The notes: a model not told the origin generated them from the letters alone. A stretch of 64,000 bases of DNA from Xanthomonas euvesicatoria pv. euvesicatoria (GCF_020880415.1 NZ_JAJIUJ010000119.1:1-64000), one strand, 5' to 3'; shown: positions 31,432 through 40,610, numbered from the stretch's first letter. A program made the numbers and translations.

Positions 31432-32559
31432 TTAAAAAAGATTAAGCTGCGGCGTGTCCGGTCTGGGTGGACGGAACTGCGTGGTATCGAGCCTGGGCAG
31501 CCGCCCGAATCCAAGGCGCCGATACGCGATGGAAAACCGCTGCGCGATCAGTTCTGCAAACGGGCCTTCGCCGACCATGCGCTTGCCGAAGCGGCTGTCG
31601 TAGTCCTTGCCGCCGCGCATCTGCTGGATCAGGCTCATGACATGCTTGGCACGATCGGGATAGTGCAGCTCGAGCCACTCGCGCCATAACTGGGTGAGCT
31701 CGTGCGGCAGGCGCAGCAACACGTAGCCGGCCGAACGTGCGCCGTGGGCTGCGGCCGCCTCCAGGATGCGCTCCAGTTCCTTGTCGTTGATCATCGGGAT
31801 GACCGGAGCGACCAGCACGCCCACCGGTACGCCGGCAGCGTGCAGCGCCTGCATCGCGCGCAGTCGCGCGTGCGGCGCGGCGGCGCGCGGCTCCATCTTG
31901 GCCGCGAGGCGATTGTCGAGCGTGGTGACCGAGAAATACACCGACACCAGGTTGTGCTGCGCCATCTCGGCCAGCACATCGATGTCGCGTTCGATCAACG
32001 CTGCCTTGGTCACGAAGCTGACCGGGTGACGGGCCTGCGCAAGCACTTGCAGGCATTGCCGGGAAATGTGCAGGCGCCGCTCGGTGGGCTGGTAGGCGTC
32101 GGTATTGATCCCCAACGCGATCGGCGAGCACTGGTAGGACGGGCGTGCGATCTCTGCGCGCAGCAGCGCTGCCGCATTCGGCTTGGCGAAGATCCGCGTT
32201 TCGAAATCCAGCCCTGGCGACAGATCCAGATACGCGTGCGAGGGCCTGGCAAAGCAGTACACGCAGCCGTGCTCACATCCCCGGTACGGGTTCACCGACT
32301 GCGAGAAGCCGATGTCGGGCGAGTTGTTGCGGCTGATGATGCTGCGCGCGATTTCCTCGGCCACCACGGTCTTGGGACGCATGGCGGCCTCGCCGTCGGC
32401 ATCGAGCGCGCCCCAGCCATCGTCTATCTCGACGGCGGTGGTGACCGCGAAGCGGCCGGGCACGTAGGCGGTGGTGCCGCGCCCCTTGATGACCGTACGC
32501 GAGCTGCGGACATCGCGCTCAGCTGCCGCGCTCGTGCCGGGGAAAGAGTTCTTCTGCAT
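31432..32559 (-). CDS. PA0069-family radical SAM protein (SplB-like), LexA-box promoter
   Basis: A 375-residue radical SAM protein. The CX3CX2C cluster is C95-EHG-C-VY-C102, which coordinates the [4Fe-4S] used with S-adenosylmethionine. The fold and the RPPRPDTPQLNLF end match the PA0069/SplB-like group, whose best-known member repairs spore photoproduct DNA damage; this member's substrate is unknown. The ATG at 32559 is chosen; an upstream TTG lacks support. A LexA box covers the predicted -10, so it is probably SOS-induced. Confidence 0.85.
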   Translation of the reverse strand: MQKNSFPGTSAAAERDVRSSRTVIKGRGTTAYVPGRFAVTTAVEIDDGWGALDADGEAAMRPKTVVAEEIARSIISRNNSPDIGFSQSVNPYRGCEHGCVYCFARPSHAYLDLSPGLDFETRIFAKPNAAALLRAEIARPSYQCSPIALGINTDAYQPTERRLHISRQCLQVLAQARHPVSFVTKAALIERDIDVLAEMAQHNLVSVYFSVTTLDNRLAAKMEPRAAAPHARLRAMQALHAAGVPVGVLVAPVIPMINDKELERILEAAAAHGARSAGYVLLRLPHELTQLWREWLELHYPDRAKHVMSLIQQMRGGKDYDSRFGKRMVGEGPFAELIAQRFSIAYRRLGFGRLPRLDTTQFRPPRPDTPQLNLF

Positions 32560-32562
32560 GCC

Positions 32563-32580
32563 GTTAGTATTCTTACTAAC
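32563..32580 (-). promoter_or_regulatory. LexA (SOS) box
   Basis: GTTAGTATTCTTACTAAC, an 18-bp palindrome (7-bp arms, 4-bp centre) that fits the Xanthomonadaceae LexA consensus TTAG-N6-TACTA exactly on both strands. It lies 4-21 bp upstream of the radical SAM start and overlaps the predicted -10. Confidence 0.85.
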
Positions 32581-32598
32581 GAAGCCTGGTGCAAGCAA
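32570..32598 (-). promoter_or_regulatory. Promoter of the radical SAM gene
   Basis: On the minus strand, -35 TTGCTT (32593-32598) and -10 TAAGAA (32570-32575) with a 17-bp spacer. The -10 falls inside the LexA box, so LexA binding would block initiation. The leader would be very short. Confidence 0.45.
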
Positions 32599-32659
32599 CG
32601 TGTACCGGTCCGAGGAGCGAGCACAACCGCTACGACGCGGTGCAGGGCGCAGTCGCAGC

Positions 32660-32775
32660 GGGGGAATGGAGAATCGGGAAACGGGAAACGGAAACGGGAA
32701 AGCAACAGCAACAGCAACAGCAGAAAGCGCCGCCGTTGCGATTCCCCATTCCCTATTCCCGATTCCCTAATCCCC
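32660..32775. repeat. Inverted GGGAAT/ATTCCC intergenic repeat with CAACAG hexamers
   Basis: A left arm of GGGAAT/GGGAAA units (from 32660) faces a right arm of ATTCCC units (to 32775), separated by (CAACAG)3 and a short spacer. The right arm overlaps the 3' end of the oxygenase gene. It belongs to the same family as 52994-53106. Confidence 0.6.
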
Positions 32776-33468
32776 GCCGTAAAGCGCCTGCGCCGACTGA
32801 AACAGAATCCAGCTGGTGGCAATGAACTTGTCGCCGCCGACCGGGCGGTTGCCGCGGTGGGTGTGGGTGAAGGCGGTGGGAGCGATCAGTAGGCTGCCGG
32901 TGCGTGGGCGCGCCTTGCGTTGCTGGAACAGGAATTCGGTTTCGCCCTGCTCGAATTCCTCGTTGAGATACAGCGTCCACAGCAGATGGCGATGCAGCGT
33001 GTCGGCATTGGCATCGCGCGGATACAGCTCGCAATGCCAGTACGGGTAGCCGCCCTGGTCGGCGGTATACCACTGCAGATTGATCGCACCCGGGCGCAGG
33101 CAGGTGCGTGCCAGATCGCCCAGCGCCTGGTCGCTCATCTGCACGATATCCTCGGCCACCAGGCGATGCGCTGTGCCATCGGCCATGGTGACCTGCAGCA
33201 TCAGCGGTGAAATCAACGCCTGCGGATACTGCCGCAGATACGTGAGCACGCCATCGAACACGGCCTGTTGCAGGCGGTTTTCCACTTCCGCCCATTCGGC
33301 CATCCCACTGATGCGCAAGTCGCGGCTGTGTTTGAGGTCGGGAAAGACGCCGCCACCGATGCGGCCGGGATGCAGCTGCTGGCTCTGGCGCATGCGCTGC
33401 ACGATGGCCACGCACTCTTCGCGCGCGATGGCGTTGTCGGTGATCTGGATGAAGTCGGGTTGGCTCAT
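32767..33468 (-). CDS. 2-oxoglutarate/Fe(II) dioxygenase (prolyl-4-hydroxylase type)
   Basis: A 233-residue protein of the 2OG-Fe(II) oxygenase superfamily. The iron-binding signature is suggested by YWHCELYPRD and the distal His in THTHRGNRP, followed by a basic 2OG-contact region. Members hydroxylate proline or other residues and small molecules; the substrate is unknown here. The ATG at 33468 starts MSQPDFIQI; an in-frame ATG at 33480 is possible. It sits upstream of the FadL-like gene's terminator, in the same direction. Confidence 0.8.
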   Translation of the reverse strand: MSQPDFIQITDNAIAREECVAIVQRMRQSQQLHPGRIGGGVFPDLKHSRDLRISGMAEWAEVENRLQQAVFDGVLTYLRQYPQALISPLMLQVTMADGTAHRLVAEDIVQMSDQALGDLARTCLRPGAINLQWYTADQGGYPYWHCELYPRDANADTLHRHLLWTLYLNEEFEQGETEFLFQQRKARPRTGSLLIAPTAFTHTHRGNRPVGGDKFIATSWILFQSAQALYGGD

Positions 33469-33689
33469 GCGCCTGACCATAGCAATCCGGCGCGCCGGCT
33501 GCAGCGTTCGACAGGCCTTGCGTGCCGGCGGGATCAGCACGCGAAGTTGTCGGGATCACCCGTGTGTGGCCCGGTAGCGTCACCGCGCACGGTGGGCAAG
33601 CGCGGTGACGAGGGGATGTGTCCTGCCTGCTTTGCTTGTTGCTTGTTGCCCGTTGCCCGTGTCGTGGGTGGAGCATGCAAGGCGCCAAA

Positions 33690-33716
33690 GAAAAACCCCG
33701 CCGAAGCGGAGTTTTT
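33690..33716 (-). terminator. Terminator after the FadL-family gene
   Basis: On the minus strand, stem CTCCGC/GCGGGG (one G-T wobble) within A/T runs, with a TTCG loop followed by TTTTT, 25 bp past the FadL-family stop. Confidence 0.8.
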
Positions 33717-33741
33717 CGTCACGCAACGCGTGCTGCGGCGA

Positions 33742-35082
33742 TCAGAACTTGTAGTTGATCGAAGCGGCCAGCACGTCGCCCTTCACGTCGTAGCTGCCGG
33801 CCAGACGGTCGCCGGTGGCGCTGCGGGTGTCGCTGGTCGGGTCGCTGGTGAACAGGTGGGTGTAGCCGAAGTTGTACTCGGTCTGCGCCGACGGACGCCA
33901 GCTCATACCCAGCGAAACCCACTTGCGGCTCGCGTCCGGCACGCGCACGTCGCGGTGTTCGGCCGTGGTCGGGGTCTGGTCGTACGCCAGGCCGCCGCGC
34001 AGGGTCACCGTGTCGCTCATGCGGTAGTCGGCACCGATCGAGGCGAAGGTGGTGTCGCGGTAGGAGAAGTCCAGCACGCTATCGGGCTGGTTGGAGGCGA
34101 AGTCCACGGTGACCTGGTCGAACTTGCTCCAGGCGGTGCGGGTGACGTCGGCCATGATCGACCACTGCTCGTTCACGTTATGCGTGAAGCTGGCGGTGGC
34201 GCTGGCCGGCAGCTTGACGGTGGCGCGGCCCTTGGTGTCGACGAAGGTACCCGGCGCGGCTACGCCCAGCACGGCGGCAGCACTGCCCGGCACGGTGAAG
34301 TCGGCGGTGCCGTCGGTGATCTTGTGTTCCACCTGCGAGCGGTAGCTGAAGCCGATGTGGGTGTTCTCGTCGATGCTGAACAAGCCGCCCAGGGTGAAGC
34401 CCACTTCGGTGCTGTCGCCCTTGATGCGCGAGTAGCCATCGGCGCTGCCCGGCGCGAAGCCCGGCACGCGGCGCGCAGCCAGCACGCTGCCGAAATCCAC
34501 GGCGTTGGCCAGGTCGATATCCAGACGCTCGGCGAACACCGAGGCACCGAAGGACACGTACGGGTTCACGTCATAGGAGAACGCGACGTTGAAGTCGATC
34601 GCCTGCAGCTCGGTCTTGGTGCCGTGGTAGCGGCCGACCCAGTCGCGGTCGTATTCGGTCTTGAAGCCGAACGGCACGGTCAGCGAGGTGCCCAGGTGCA
34701 TGTTGTCGTTCTCGCCGAACGGCACGTGGAAGTACATCGCCGGGACCGGCGCGATCATGCCGGCGTCGCCGCCGTTGCCGCCGGAGACCGGAGCGCCGTT
34801 GGCGTAGGCCGCGGTGTCGGGCTGGAACTTGGCCGAGAAGCTGATGGCGCTGACGTCGGCCTGGAACAGGCGACCGTCCAGCTGGCGCATGCCTGCCGGG
34901 TTGTTGGCGATGATGGAGGCATCATCCGGGGCGCTGCCCGAACCTGCGAATGCGCGGCCAAGGCCCTTGGCGCTGTTTTCCTTCAGCTGGAACGCGGCGC
35001 CGTGCGCCTGACCAACGGCCAGCACGCCAGCGATACCGACGGCCAACAGGGTGGCGCGGCTGAGAGTGGAAGCGGTAGACAT
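33742..35082 (-). CDS. FadL-family outer-membrane protein (OMPP1/FadL/TodX)
   Basis: A 446-residue beta-barrel of the OMPP1/FadL/TodX family, which imports long-chain fatty acids or aromatic hydrocarbons. A signal peptide (ATLLAVGIAGVLAVGQAHG) is followed by the family's N-terminal hatch, including AFQLKENSAKGLGRAFAG and the NPAGMRQL motif. The protein ends SINYKF, with the terminal aromatic used in outer-membrane assembly. The ATG at 35082 has GGAG upstream. The 218-bp gap to the rhomboid gene contains a C9 run. Confidence 0.93.
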   Translation of the reverse strand: MSTASTLSRATLLAVGIAGVLAVGQAHGAAFQLKENSAKGLGRAFAGSGSAPDDASIIANNPAGMRQLDGRLFQADVSAISFSAKFQPDTAAYANGAPVSGGNGGDAGMIAPVPAMYFHVPFGENDNMHLGTSLTVPFGFKTEYDRDWVGRYHGTKTELQAIDFNVAFSYDVNPYVSFGASVFAERLDIDLANAVDFGSVLAARRVPGFAPGSADGYSRIKGDSTEVGFTLGGLFSIDENTHIGFSYRSQVEHKITDGTADFTVPGSAAAVLGVAAPGTFVDTKGRATVKLPASATASFTHNVNEQWSIMADVTRTAWSKFDQVTVDFASNQPDSVLDFSYRDTTFASIGADYRMSDTVTLRGGLAYDQTPTTAEHRDVRVPDASRKWVSLGMSWRPSAQTEYNFGYTHLFTSDPTSDTRSATGDRLAGSYDVKGDVLAASINYKF

Positions 35083-35168
35083 AAGTTGTAGCTCTCCGGA
35101 TAAGGACTGCAATGGTCGGTTCAGCGCCCGCGTCCAGCACCAATCCAGTGCCCGGAGCGCGCCGGAGA

Positions 35169-35177
35169 CCCCCCCCC
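35169..35177. repeat. C9 homopolymer upstream of the FadL-family gene
   Basis: Nine consecutive C residues about 90 bp upstream of the FadL-family start. In other bacteria such promoter tracts can vary in length; nothing else here demonstrates that. Confidence 0.7.
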
Positions 35178-35300
35178 GACATACGACGCCGTACGCAGTA
35201 TACCCATGACGATTAACCGAACAATAACGAGGCGCGCGCTGAACGTGCCGTCAGGTTAGGGCTGGGTTCAGCAGCGTGGACCGGCTATTGTCGCCGTCCG

Positions 35301-35993
35301 ATGTTCGTCTCTCTTCCTTCCCGCAAGAAACCCACCCCGCGCTGGGCAGTGCCGTTGCTGTTCGCCACGGTGTGGCTGGCGTATCTGTGGTCGATCAGCC
35401 GGCCGGGCGAGGCGCGCAATACGTTGTGGCTGGACTGGGGCGCGCTCTCCAGCGGGGTCTCCAATCTGGGCGACTGGTGGGCCACCTTGCGCGACGGCAG
35501 CGTGCTGCGCCTGTTCACGGCGCTGTTCCTGCACGCGGACTGGTCGCATCTGCTCGGCAACCTGGTGTTCCTGCTGATCTTCGGGCTGCCGGCCGAACGC
35601 ATCCTGGGCCCGTGGCGGTTGTTGCTGCTGTTTCTGGTCGGCGGCGCGGCCTCCAACCTGGCGGCGATCTTTGCCATCGGCACGCCGGACCGGGTGATCA
35701 TCGGCGCCTCGGGTGCGGTGTCGGCGTTGATCGGCACGTATCTGGCGCTGTTTCCGGGCGCCAAGCTGGGCGTGGTGCTGCCGCTGGGCGTGTTTCTGGA
35801 ATTCATTCGTGTGCCGGCGCCGCTATTGATCGGCGCCTGGGCACTGCTGCAGGTGGTGTTCGCCTATATCGGCCCGGCGTTCGGCATGGTGGCGTGGTCG
35901 GCACACATCGCCGGCTTCGTGTTCGGCATCGTGTACGGCCTGTACGTGCGCGCGGCAATCGCGCGGCGGCTGCGCAAGCGCCACGGTTTCTGA
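35301..35993 (+). CDS. Second rhomboid-family intramembrane protease
   Basis: A 230-residue rhomboid-family protein, distinct from the one at the left end. An HxxxN-type motif (HLLGN) is followed by the nucleophile motif GASG near 130 and a catalytic His in SAHIAGF near 200. Six or so hydrophobic helices are visible, and a basic cytoplasmic tail ends RKRHGF. Substrate unknown. It is divergent from the FadL-family gene. Confidence 0.85.
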   Translation: MFVSLPSRKKPTPRWAVPLLFATVWLAYLWSISRPGEARNTLWLDWGALSSGVSNLGDWWATLRDGSVLRLFTALFLHADWSHLLGNLVFLLIFGLPAERILGPWRLLLLFLVGGAASNLAAIFAIGTPDRVIIGASGAVSALIGTYLALFPGAKLGVVLPLGVFLEFIRVPAPLLIGAWALLQVVFAYIGPAFGMVAWSAHIAGFVFGIVYGLYVRAAIARRLRKRHGF

Positions 35994-36088
35994 GCCGCGC
36001 AGCATCCGGGCTGTAGCGGCAGGCCGCACCCCATGCGTGGCCGAGGTACCGGCACGATGCTGCGCACGTCGCTGTCCAGGCGCGCGCC

Positions 36089-36094
36089 TATAAT
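36089..36094 (+). promoter_or_regulatory. -10 TATAAT of a probably leaderless gene
   Basis: A perfect -10 hexamer TATAAT lies 7 bp before the DUF1820 ATG, which puts transcription start at or next to the ATG. No clear -35 is visible. Confidence 0.55.
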
Positions 36095-36101
36095 CGTGTG
36101 C

Positions 36102-36422
36102 ATGTCCAAGTCTCTGTACAAAGTCACCTTCCTCAATCACGGCAAGGTGTATGAGCTCTACGCGCGTGAGGTCACCGGCAGCCATCTGTGGGGCTTCAAC
36201 CAGATCGGCGAGCTGGTGTTCGACGTGCACGACGGGCTGGTGGTAGACCCCACCGAAGAACGCCTGCGCGAGGAATTCGGCAATACCAAGACCTTGCACC
36301 TGCCGATGCAGAGCATCGTGCGGATCGAAGAAGTGGAGAAAAAAGGCCAGTCGGTGATTCGCGATGCCACCACCGGCGACAAGGTGGTCACCCCGTTTCC
36401 CTCGCCGATCAAGCCACGCTGA
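36102..36422 (+). CDS. DUF1820-family protein
   Basis: A 106-residue protein of the DUF1820 family, of unknown function but conserved in proteobacteria. Recognised from SLYKVTFLNHGKVYELYAREV, GLVVDPTEERLREEF and the RIEEVEKKG stretch. The ATG at 36102 starts MSKSLYKVTF and has no ribosome-binding site; a TATAAT 7 bp upstream suggests a leaderless mRNA. The next gene overlaps its stop as TGATG. Confidence 0.85.
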   Translation: MSKSLYKVTFLNHGKVYELYAREVTGSHLWGFNQIGELVFDVHDGLVVDPTEERLREEFGNTKTLHLPMQSIVRIEEVEKKGQSVIRDATTGDKVVTPFPSPIKPR

Positions 36423-37414
36423 TGCGCATTGTGGTGCCCGACGACTACCAGGGCGCCGTCGCTCAGCTGCCCTGCCTGCAGCAGATGCAGGGCCACCCGG
36501 TGCAGGTGCTGGGCGCGTTGGGCGCGGAGCTCGACGCGCGTGCCGCATCTCTGGCCGACGCCGACGCATTGGTATTGATCCGCGAACGCACGCGCGTGGA
36601 TGCGGCGCTGCTGCAACGGCTGCCGCGGTTGAAACTGATCAGCCAGACCGGGCGCGTTGGCGCGCATGTGGATGTGGCGGCGTGCACCGCATCGGGTGTG
36701 GCGGTGGCCGAAGGCGTCGGCTCGCCGGTGGCGCCGGCCGAGCTGACCTGGGCGCTGATCCTGTCGGCCAGCCGTCGGCTGACCGACTACCAGCATGCAT
36801 TGCAGCAGGGACGCTGGCAGGCGCTTGGCGATCCCGGCCTGGGCCGCGTGCTGCATGGGCGCACGCTGGGGATTTGGAGTTATGGGCGGATTGGCCAACG
36901 CGTGGCCAGCTTCGGGCGCGCGTTCGGCATGCAGGTGCTGGTGTGGGGCGGGCCGGCATCCTGTGCGCAGGCAGCGCGCGATGGGTTCGCGGTTGCGGGC
37001 AGCCGCGAGGAACTGTTCGAACGCAGCGACGTGCTGTCGCTGCATCGGCGCCTGACTGCGCAGACACGTCATGACATCACCGCACAGGATCTGGCGCGCA
37101 TGCGCGCCGACGCGTTGCTGGTCAACACCAGCCGTGCCGAGTTGATCGCCCCTGGCGCCCTGCTCGCTGCGTTGGACGCGGGCCGGCCGGCGCAGGCCGC
37201 GCTGGATGTGTTCGAGCACGAGCCGGTGCTGGACCCGCGCGATCCGCTGCTGCGGCATGCGCGCGTGCTGGCGACACCGCATCTAGGGTACGTGGAGCGC
37301 GACAGCTACGCGCTGTATTTCGCCGCGGCGTTCGACAACGTGCTGGCGTTCGCGGCGGGCACACCGCGCAACCTGGTCAATCCTGAGGTGTTGGCCACAA
37401 CCCAGCGGGTGTGA
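36422..37414 (+). CDS. D-isomer 2-hydroxyacid dehydrogenase family protein
   Basis: A 330-residue NAD(P)-dependent dehydrogenase. The Rossmann motif is SYGRIGQRVA near 155-165, and the catalytic Arg (TSRAELI), Glu (EHEPV) and His (PHLGY) triad is intact. The family reduces or oxidises 2-oxo/2-hydroxy acids such as phosphoglycerate, pyruvate or glyoxylate; the substrate cannot be assigned. It overlaps the DUF1820 gene by one base, so the two are translationally coupled. Confidence 0.85.
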   Translation: MRIVVPDDYQGAVAQLPCLQQMQGHPVQVLGALGAELDARAASLADADALVLIRERTRVDAALLQRLPRLKLISQTGRVGAHVDVAACTASGVAVAEGVGSPVAPAELTWALILSASRRLTDYQHALQQGRWQALGDPGLGRVLHGRTLGIWSYGRIGQRVASFGRAFGMQVLVWGGPASCAQAARDGFAVAGSREELFERSDVLSLHRRLTAQTRHDITAQDLARMRADALLVNTSRAELIAPGALLAALDAGRPAQAALDVFEHEPVLDPRDPLLRHARVLATPHLGYVERDSYALYFAAAFDNVLAFAAGTPRNLVNPEVLATTQRV

Positions 37415-37580
37415 TTCCCCGCTGGGTCAACGCGGCTTGCAAGCAGCCGACCAGCCGCGCGCGCTGCTGCCAGGTGAGCGGCGATTGATGTTGGGTGCCG
37501 CATGCACCACTCCCACACCAATCCTCTGCGAGACGACCAAACCCGCCTGACGACGGGCCACGACGTTGCATGGGCCGCTC

Positions 37581-39110
37581 TCAGTTGGCCGGTTCGGTGG
37601 ACGCTGGCGTGTCCTTTGGCGGCGCCGGCTGCACCGGTTCGGCTGGCGCTGCGGGTGCAGTGGCCGGCTTGGCCTTGCCTGCCGGTTCGGCCGATGTGGG
37701 CTTGTCCGTGGTCGCCGGGCGCGCTGCGGCGGGCTTGGGATCGGCACCGGTCTTGGCTGGCTTGGCCTTCTGCGCGGCCTGCGCCTTGGCTTTGCGTGCA
37801 GCCTGCGCCTTGGCGACGGAGCCGGGTTGCTTGAGTTCGGCCAGGGCTTCGGCGATCGGGCCGTCGCCCGGCAGCACGTCGCCGGCGCTGTAGCCCTCTT
37901 CGCCTTCGTCGTCGCCGCGCAGGTGGCCCGGCAAGGTGGCTTCGCTGTAGTCGGTCAGGCTGGCCGGCACATCGGCATCGCCGGGCTGCGGTTCGGGGGT
38001 GAGCAGTACGTCCGGCATGATGCCGCTGGCCTGGATCGACTTGCCGCTGGGGGTGTAATAGCGCGCGGTGGTGAGCTTGACCGAGTCGCCGTTATCCAGC
38101 GGCAGCACGGTCTGCACCGAGCCCTTGCCGAAGGTGCGACTGCCGATGATGCGTGCGCGCTTGTTATCGCGCAGCGCGCCGGCCAGCACTTCCGACGCAC
38201 TGGCCGAACCGGCATCCACCAGCACCACCACCGGTGCGCCGCTCAGCAGATCGCCCGGAGTGGCGTCGAACTTGGCATCGCTGATCGAGATGCGCCCGCG
38301 CGTGCTGACGATATTGCCCTTGTCCAGCAGATCGTCGGCCACCTGCACCGCCGAGGTCAGCAGACCGCCGGGGTTGCTGCGCAGGTCCAGCACCAGCCCG
38401 CGCAACTTGCCGCCGGCCTGCAGCTGCTTGAGGTTCTTCTGGAAATCGGCACCGGTGTCGGCCTGGAAGGTGCTGATGCGGATGTAGCCGTAGCCCGGCT
38501 CCAGCAGCTTGCTGCGCACGCTGGCCACGCGGATGGTTTCGCGCTGAAGGGTCACATCGAACGGCTTGGGCGTCTTGTCGCGCATGATGGTCAACACGAC
38601 CTTGCTGCCGGATTCGCCGCGCAGCGGCTCCATCGCCTTGCTGGCATCGATCGGCTTGCCGTCGATGGCCACGATCACATCGCCGGCGCGGATGCCGGCG
38701 CGCGCGGCCGGGGTGTCGTCGATCGGCGCGATCACCTTGAGGGTGTTGTCCTGCTGCTGTAGCAATTCCACGCCGATGCCGTCGTAGGCGCCGGTGGCCT
38801 GTTCGTCGAAGGCTTCGGCATCTTCCTTGTCGAAATAGGTGCTGTGCGGGTCCAGGTCCGAGAGCAGGCCGCGCACGGCGGAGTGCATCAGCTTCTTGTC
38901 TTCGACCGGGTCGACGTAGGCCTGCTTGACCGCGTTGTAGACCGCCACGAAACGGCGGATCTCATCCAGCGGCACCTTGGAAACAGCGGCTTCATTGGCT
39001 TCCGGATCGTCCGCGCTGGCCTGGGCGGCGGCGGGGCCGGCCTTCTGCGCCCAACCAGGCGACGCGAACAGGGCCAGCGACAGGGCAACGGACAGGACGG
39101 CTACGCGCAT
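37581..39110 (-). CDS. ctpA: Carboxy-terminal processing protease (S41)
   Basis: A 509-residue periplasmic protease. A signal peptide (VAVLSVALSLALFASPGWAQ) is followed by an N-terminal helical region, a PDZ domain and an S41 catalytic domain with Ser in SASASEVLAG (near 303) and Lys in TFGKGS (near 328). The long Ala/Lys/Pro-rich C-terminal tail is low-complexity. Such proteases trim penicillin-binding and envelope proteins. It lies 104 bp downstream of envC in the same direction, a common pairing. Confidence 0.93.
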   Translation of the reverse strand: MRVAVLSVALSLALFASPGWAQKAGPAAAQASADDPEANEAAVSKVPLDEIRRFVAVYNAVKQAYVDPVEDKKLMHSAVRGLLSDLDPHSTYFDKEDAEAFDEQATGAYDGIGVELLQQQDNTLKVIAPIDDTPAARAGIRAGDVIVAIDGKPIDASKAMEPLRGESGSKVVLTIMRDKTPKPFDVTLQRETIRVASVRSKLLEPGYGYIRISTFQADTGADFQKNLKQLQAGGKLRGLVLDLRSNPGGLLTSAVQVADDLLDKGNIVSTRGRISISDAKFDATPGDLLSGAPVVVLVDAGSASASEVLAGALRDNKRARIIGSRTFGKGSVQTVLPLDNGDSVKLTTARYYTPSGKSIQASGIMPDVLLTPEPQPGDADVPASLTDYSEATLPGHLRGDDEGEEGYSAGDVLPGDGPIAEALAELKQPGSVAKAQAARKAKAQAAQKAKPAKTGADPKPAAARPATTDKPTSAEPAGKAKPATAPAAPAEPVQPAPPKDTPASTEPAN

Positions 39111-39214
39111 GAAGCACTCCGACAAAGAGATAAGGCGCCCCGCAGCGCGGAGCTGACCGGATTATGCGCGAAGCAGCGGTAAATCCGCGTTGAATCGCGG
39201 GCGGTGCGCGGCGC

Positions 39215-40450
39215 TCAGCGGCGTTGCAGCCAGCTCGATGGATCCACCGGCTGCCCGTTGCGTCGCAATTCGAAGTACAGCGCCGGCACGCCCTGCCCGC
39301 CCGAACTGCCGACCTTGGCGACCGCGTCGCCACGTTTGATCGATGCGCCGGCATCGCGCAGCAAGGTGTCGTTATGCGCATACAGGCTCATGTAGCCGTT
39401 GCCGTGGTCCACGATCAGGATCATGCCGTAGCCGGTCATCCAGTCGGAAAACACCACCGTGCCATCGGCCACTGCGGTCACGGTGGTGCCCTTAGGCGCG
39501 CCGATCAGCACGCCCTTGCTGGTGTGGCCATCGGGCAAGGTGGCGTTGAAGCGCGCCAGCAGATTGCCCGCCACTGGCCAGCTGAGCCCACCGACCTTGG
39601 GGGCCGGTGCGTTGGCGACCACCTTGGGCGGGGTCTTGCCGGGGCGATCGGAACGCTCGGTTTTGCTGCGTTTGGCCTGCGCGGCGGCTTCGGCGGCAGC
39701 GCGTTTTGCGGCAGCGCGCCGTTCGGCTTCGGCCTTGGCGGCCGCTGCGCGCAGATTGGCGAGCAGTTGTTCCAGCGCCTTGGCGTCCTGGCCGATTGCC
39801 TTTTCGCGCTCGGCGCGCTGCTTGTAGCGATCGTCCAGCTGCGCGACGGTGGCCGCCTGTTGCGAGCGGTCCTTCTGCAGCGTGGCCGCCTGCGCCTTCT
39901 GCTGCGCGCGTGCGGCATCCAGCGCCTGGCGCCGGGTGGCGATGTCCTGTTCCACTTTCGCCAGGGTATCCAGTTGCGTGGTCAGGGCGTGGATGCGTTG
40001 CGCACGTGCGTTTTGCACATAGCGGTGATCGGCCAGCATGCGCGTGGCATCGCCCACCGTGTCCTGCGACAGCAGCACCTTCAACGGTGCATTGCGGCCC
40101 ACCTGATCGGCAGCGCGCAACAATGCTGCCAGCTGCGTGCGCTGGCTCTGCAGGCCGCGCTGCAACTGCGCGCGTTCCTGCTGCAGGGTGGACAGATGCT
40201 GTTCCTGCGCGCGCATCGCCGCTTCGGTTTCGCTCAAGGCGCGTGCGGTCTTGGCCACTTTCTCGTCGGCCTGGCGTAGCTGTTGCGCAGCAGTGCCGCG
40301 TTTGCCTTCCAGTTCGCGCCGATCGGCGCTGATGGTCTTGAGCTCATCGCGCAGCTGCTGCAGTTTGCGCTCGGTCTCGCGCTGGCTCTGCGCGCTTGCG
40401 CCCACGCTGCCCAGCAACGTGCAGGCCAGCACACCCGCCGCCAGCCACAT
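39215..40450 (-). CDS. envC: Murein hydrolase activator EnvC (LytM/M23, degenerate active site)
   Basis: A 411-residue protein. A signal-type N-terminus is followed by about 230 residues of coiled coil (repeated ARALSETEAAMRAQ-like heptads), a basic Ala/Lys linker and a C-terminal LytM domain. The HxH zinc motif is replaced by LYFELR, as in E. coli EnvC, which activates amidases rather than cutting peptidoglycan itself. The start is uncertain: the ATG at 40450 (MWLAAG) is preferred over a TTG at 40513. Confidence 0.9.
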   Translation of the reverse strand: MWLAAGVLACTLLGSVGASAQSQRETERKLQQLRDELKTISADRRELEGKRGTAAQQLRQADEKVAKTARALSETEAAMRAQEQHLSTLQQERAQLQRGLQSQRTQLAALLRAADQVGRNAPLKVLLSQDTVGDATRMLADHRYVQNARAQRIHALTTQLDTLAKVEQDIATRRQALDAARAQQKAQAATLQKDRSQQAATVAQLDDRYKQRAEREKAIGQDAKALEQLLANLRAAAAKAEAERRAAAKRAAAEAAAQAKRSKTERSDRPGKTPPKVVANAPAPKVGGLSWPVAGNLLARFNATLPDGHTSKGVLIGAPKGTTVTAVADGTVVFSDWMTGYGMILIVDHGNGYMSLYAHNDTLLRDAGASIKRGDAVAKVGSSGGQGVPALYFELRRNGQPVDPSSWLQRR

Positions 40451-40610
40451 CCGCCCACGGCCGGTGGCGGGAGCGAGCGGCAGGCGCGGCAGCGGTGCGG
40501 ACGAAGGGGGCAACGAAAGATCCAGTGACTTCAGGCAGGTGCGCGATTGTAGCCAAGCATGATGTGATCGCCGCCACGCCCCAGACTACCGCCGCCGCGC
40601 GAGGTTCAGC

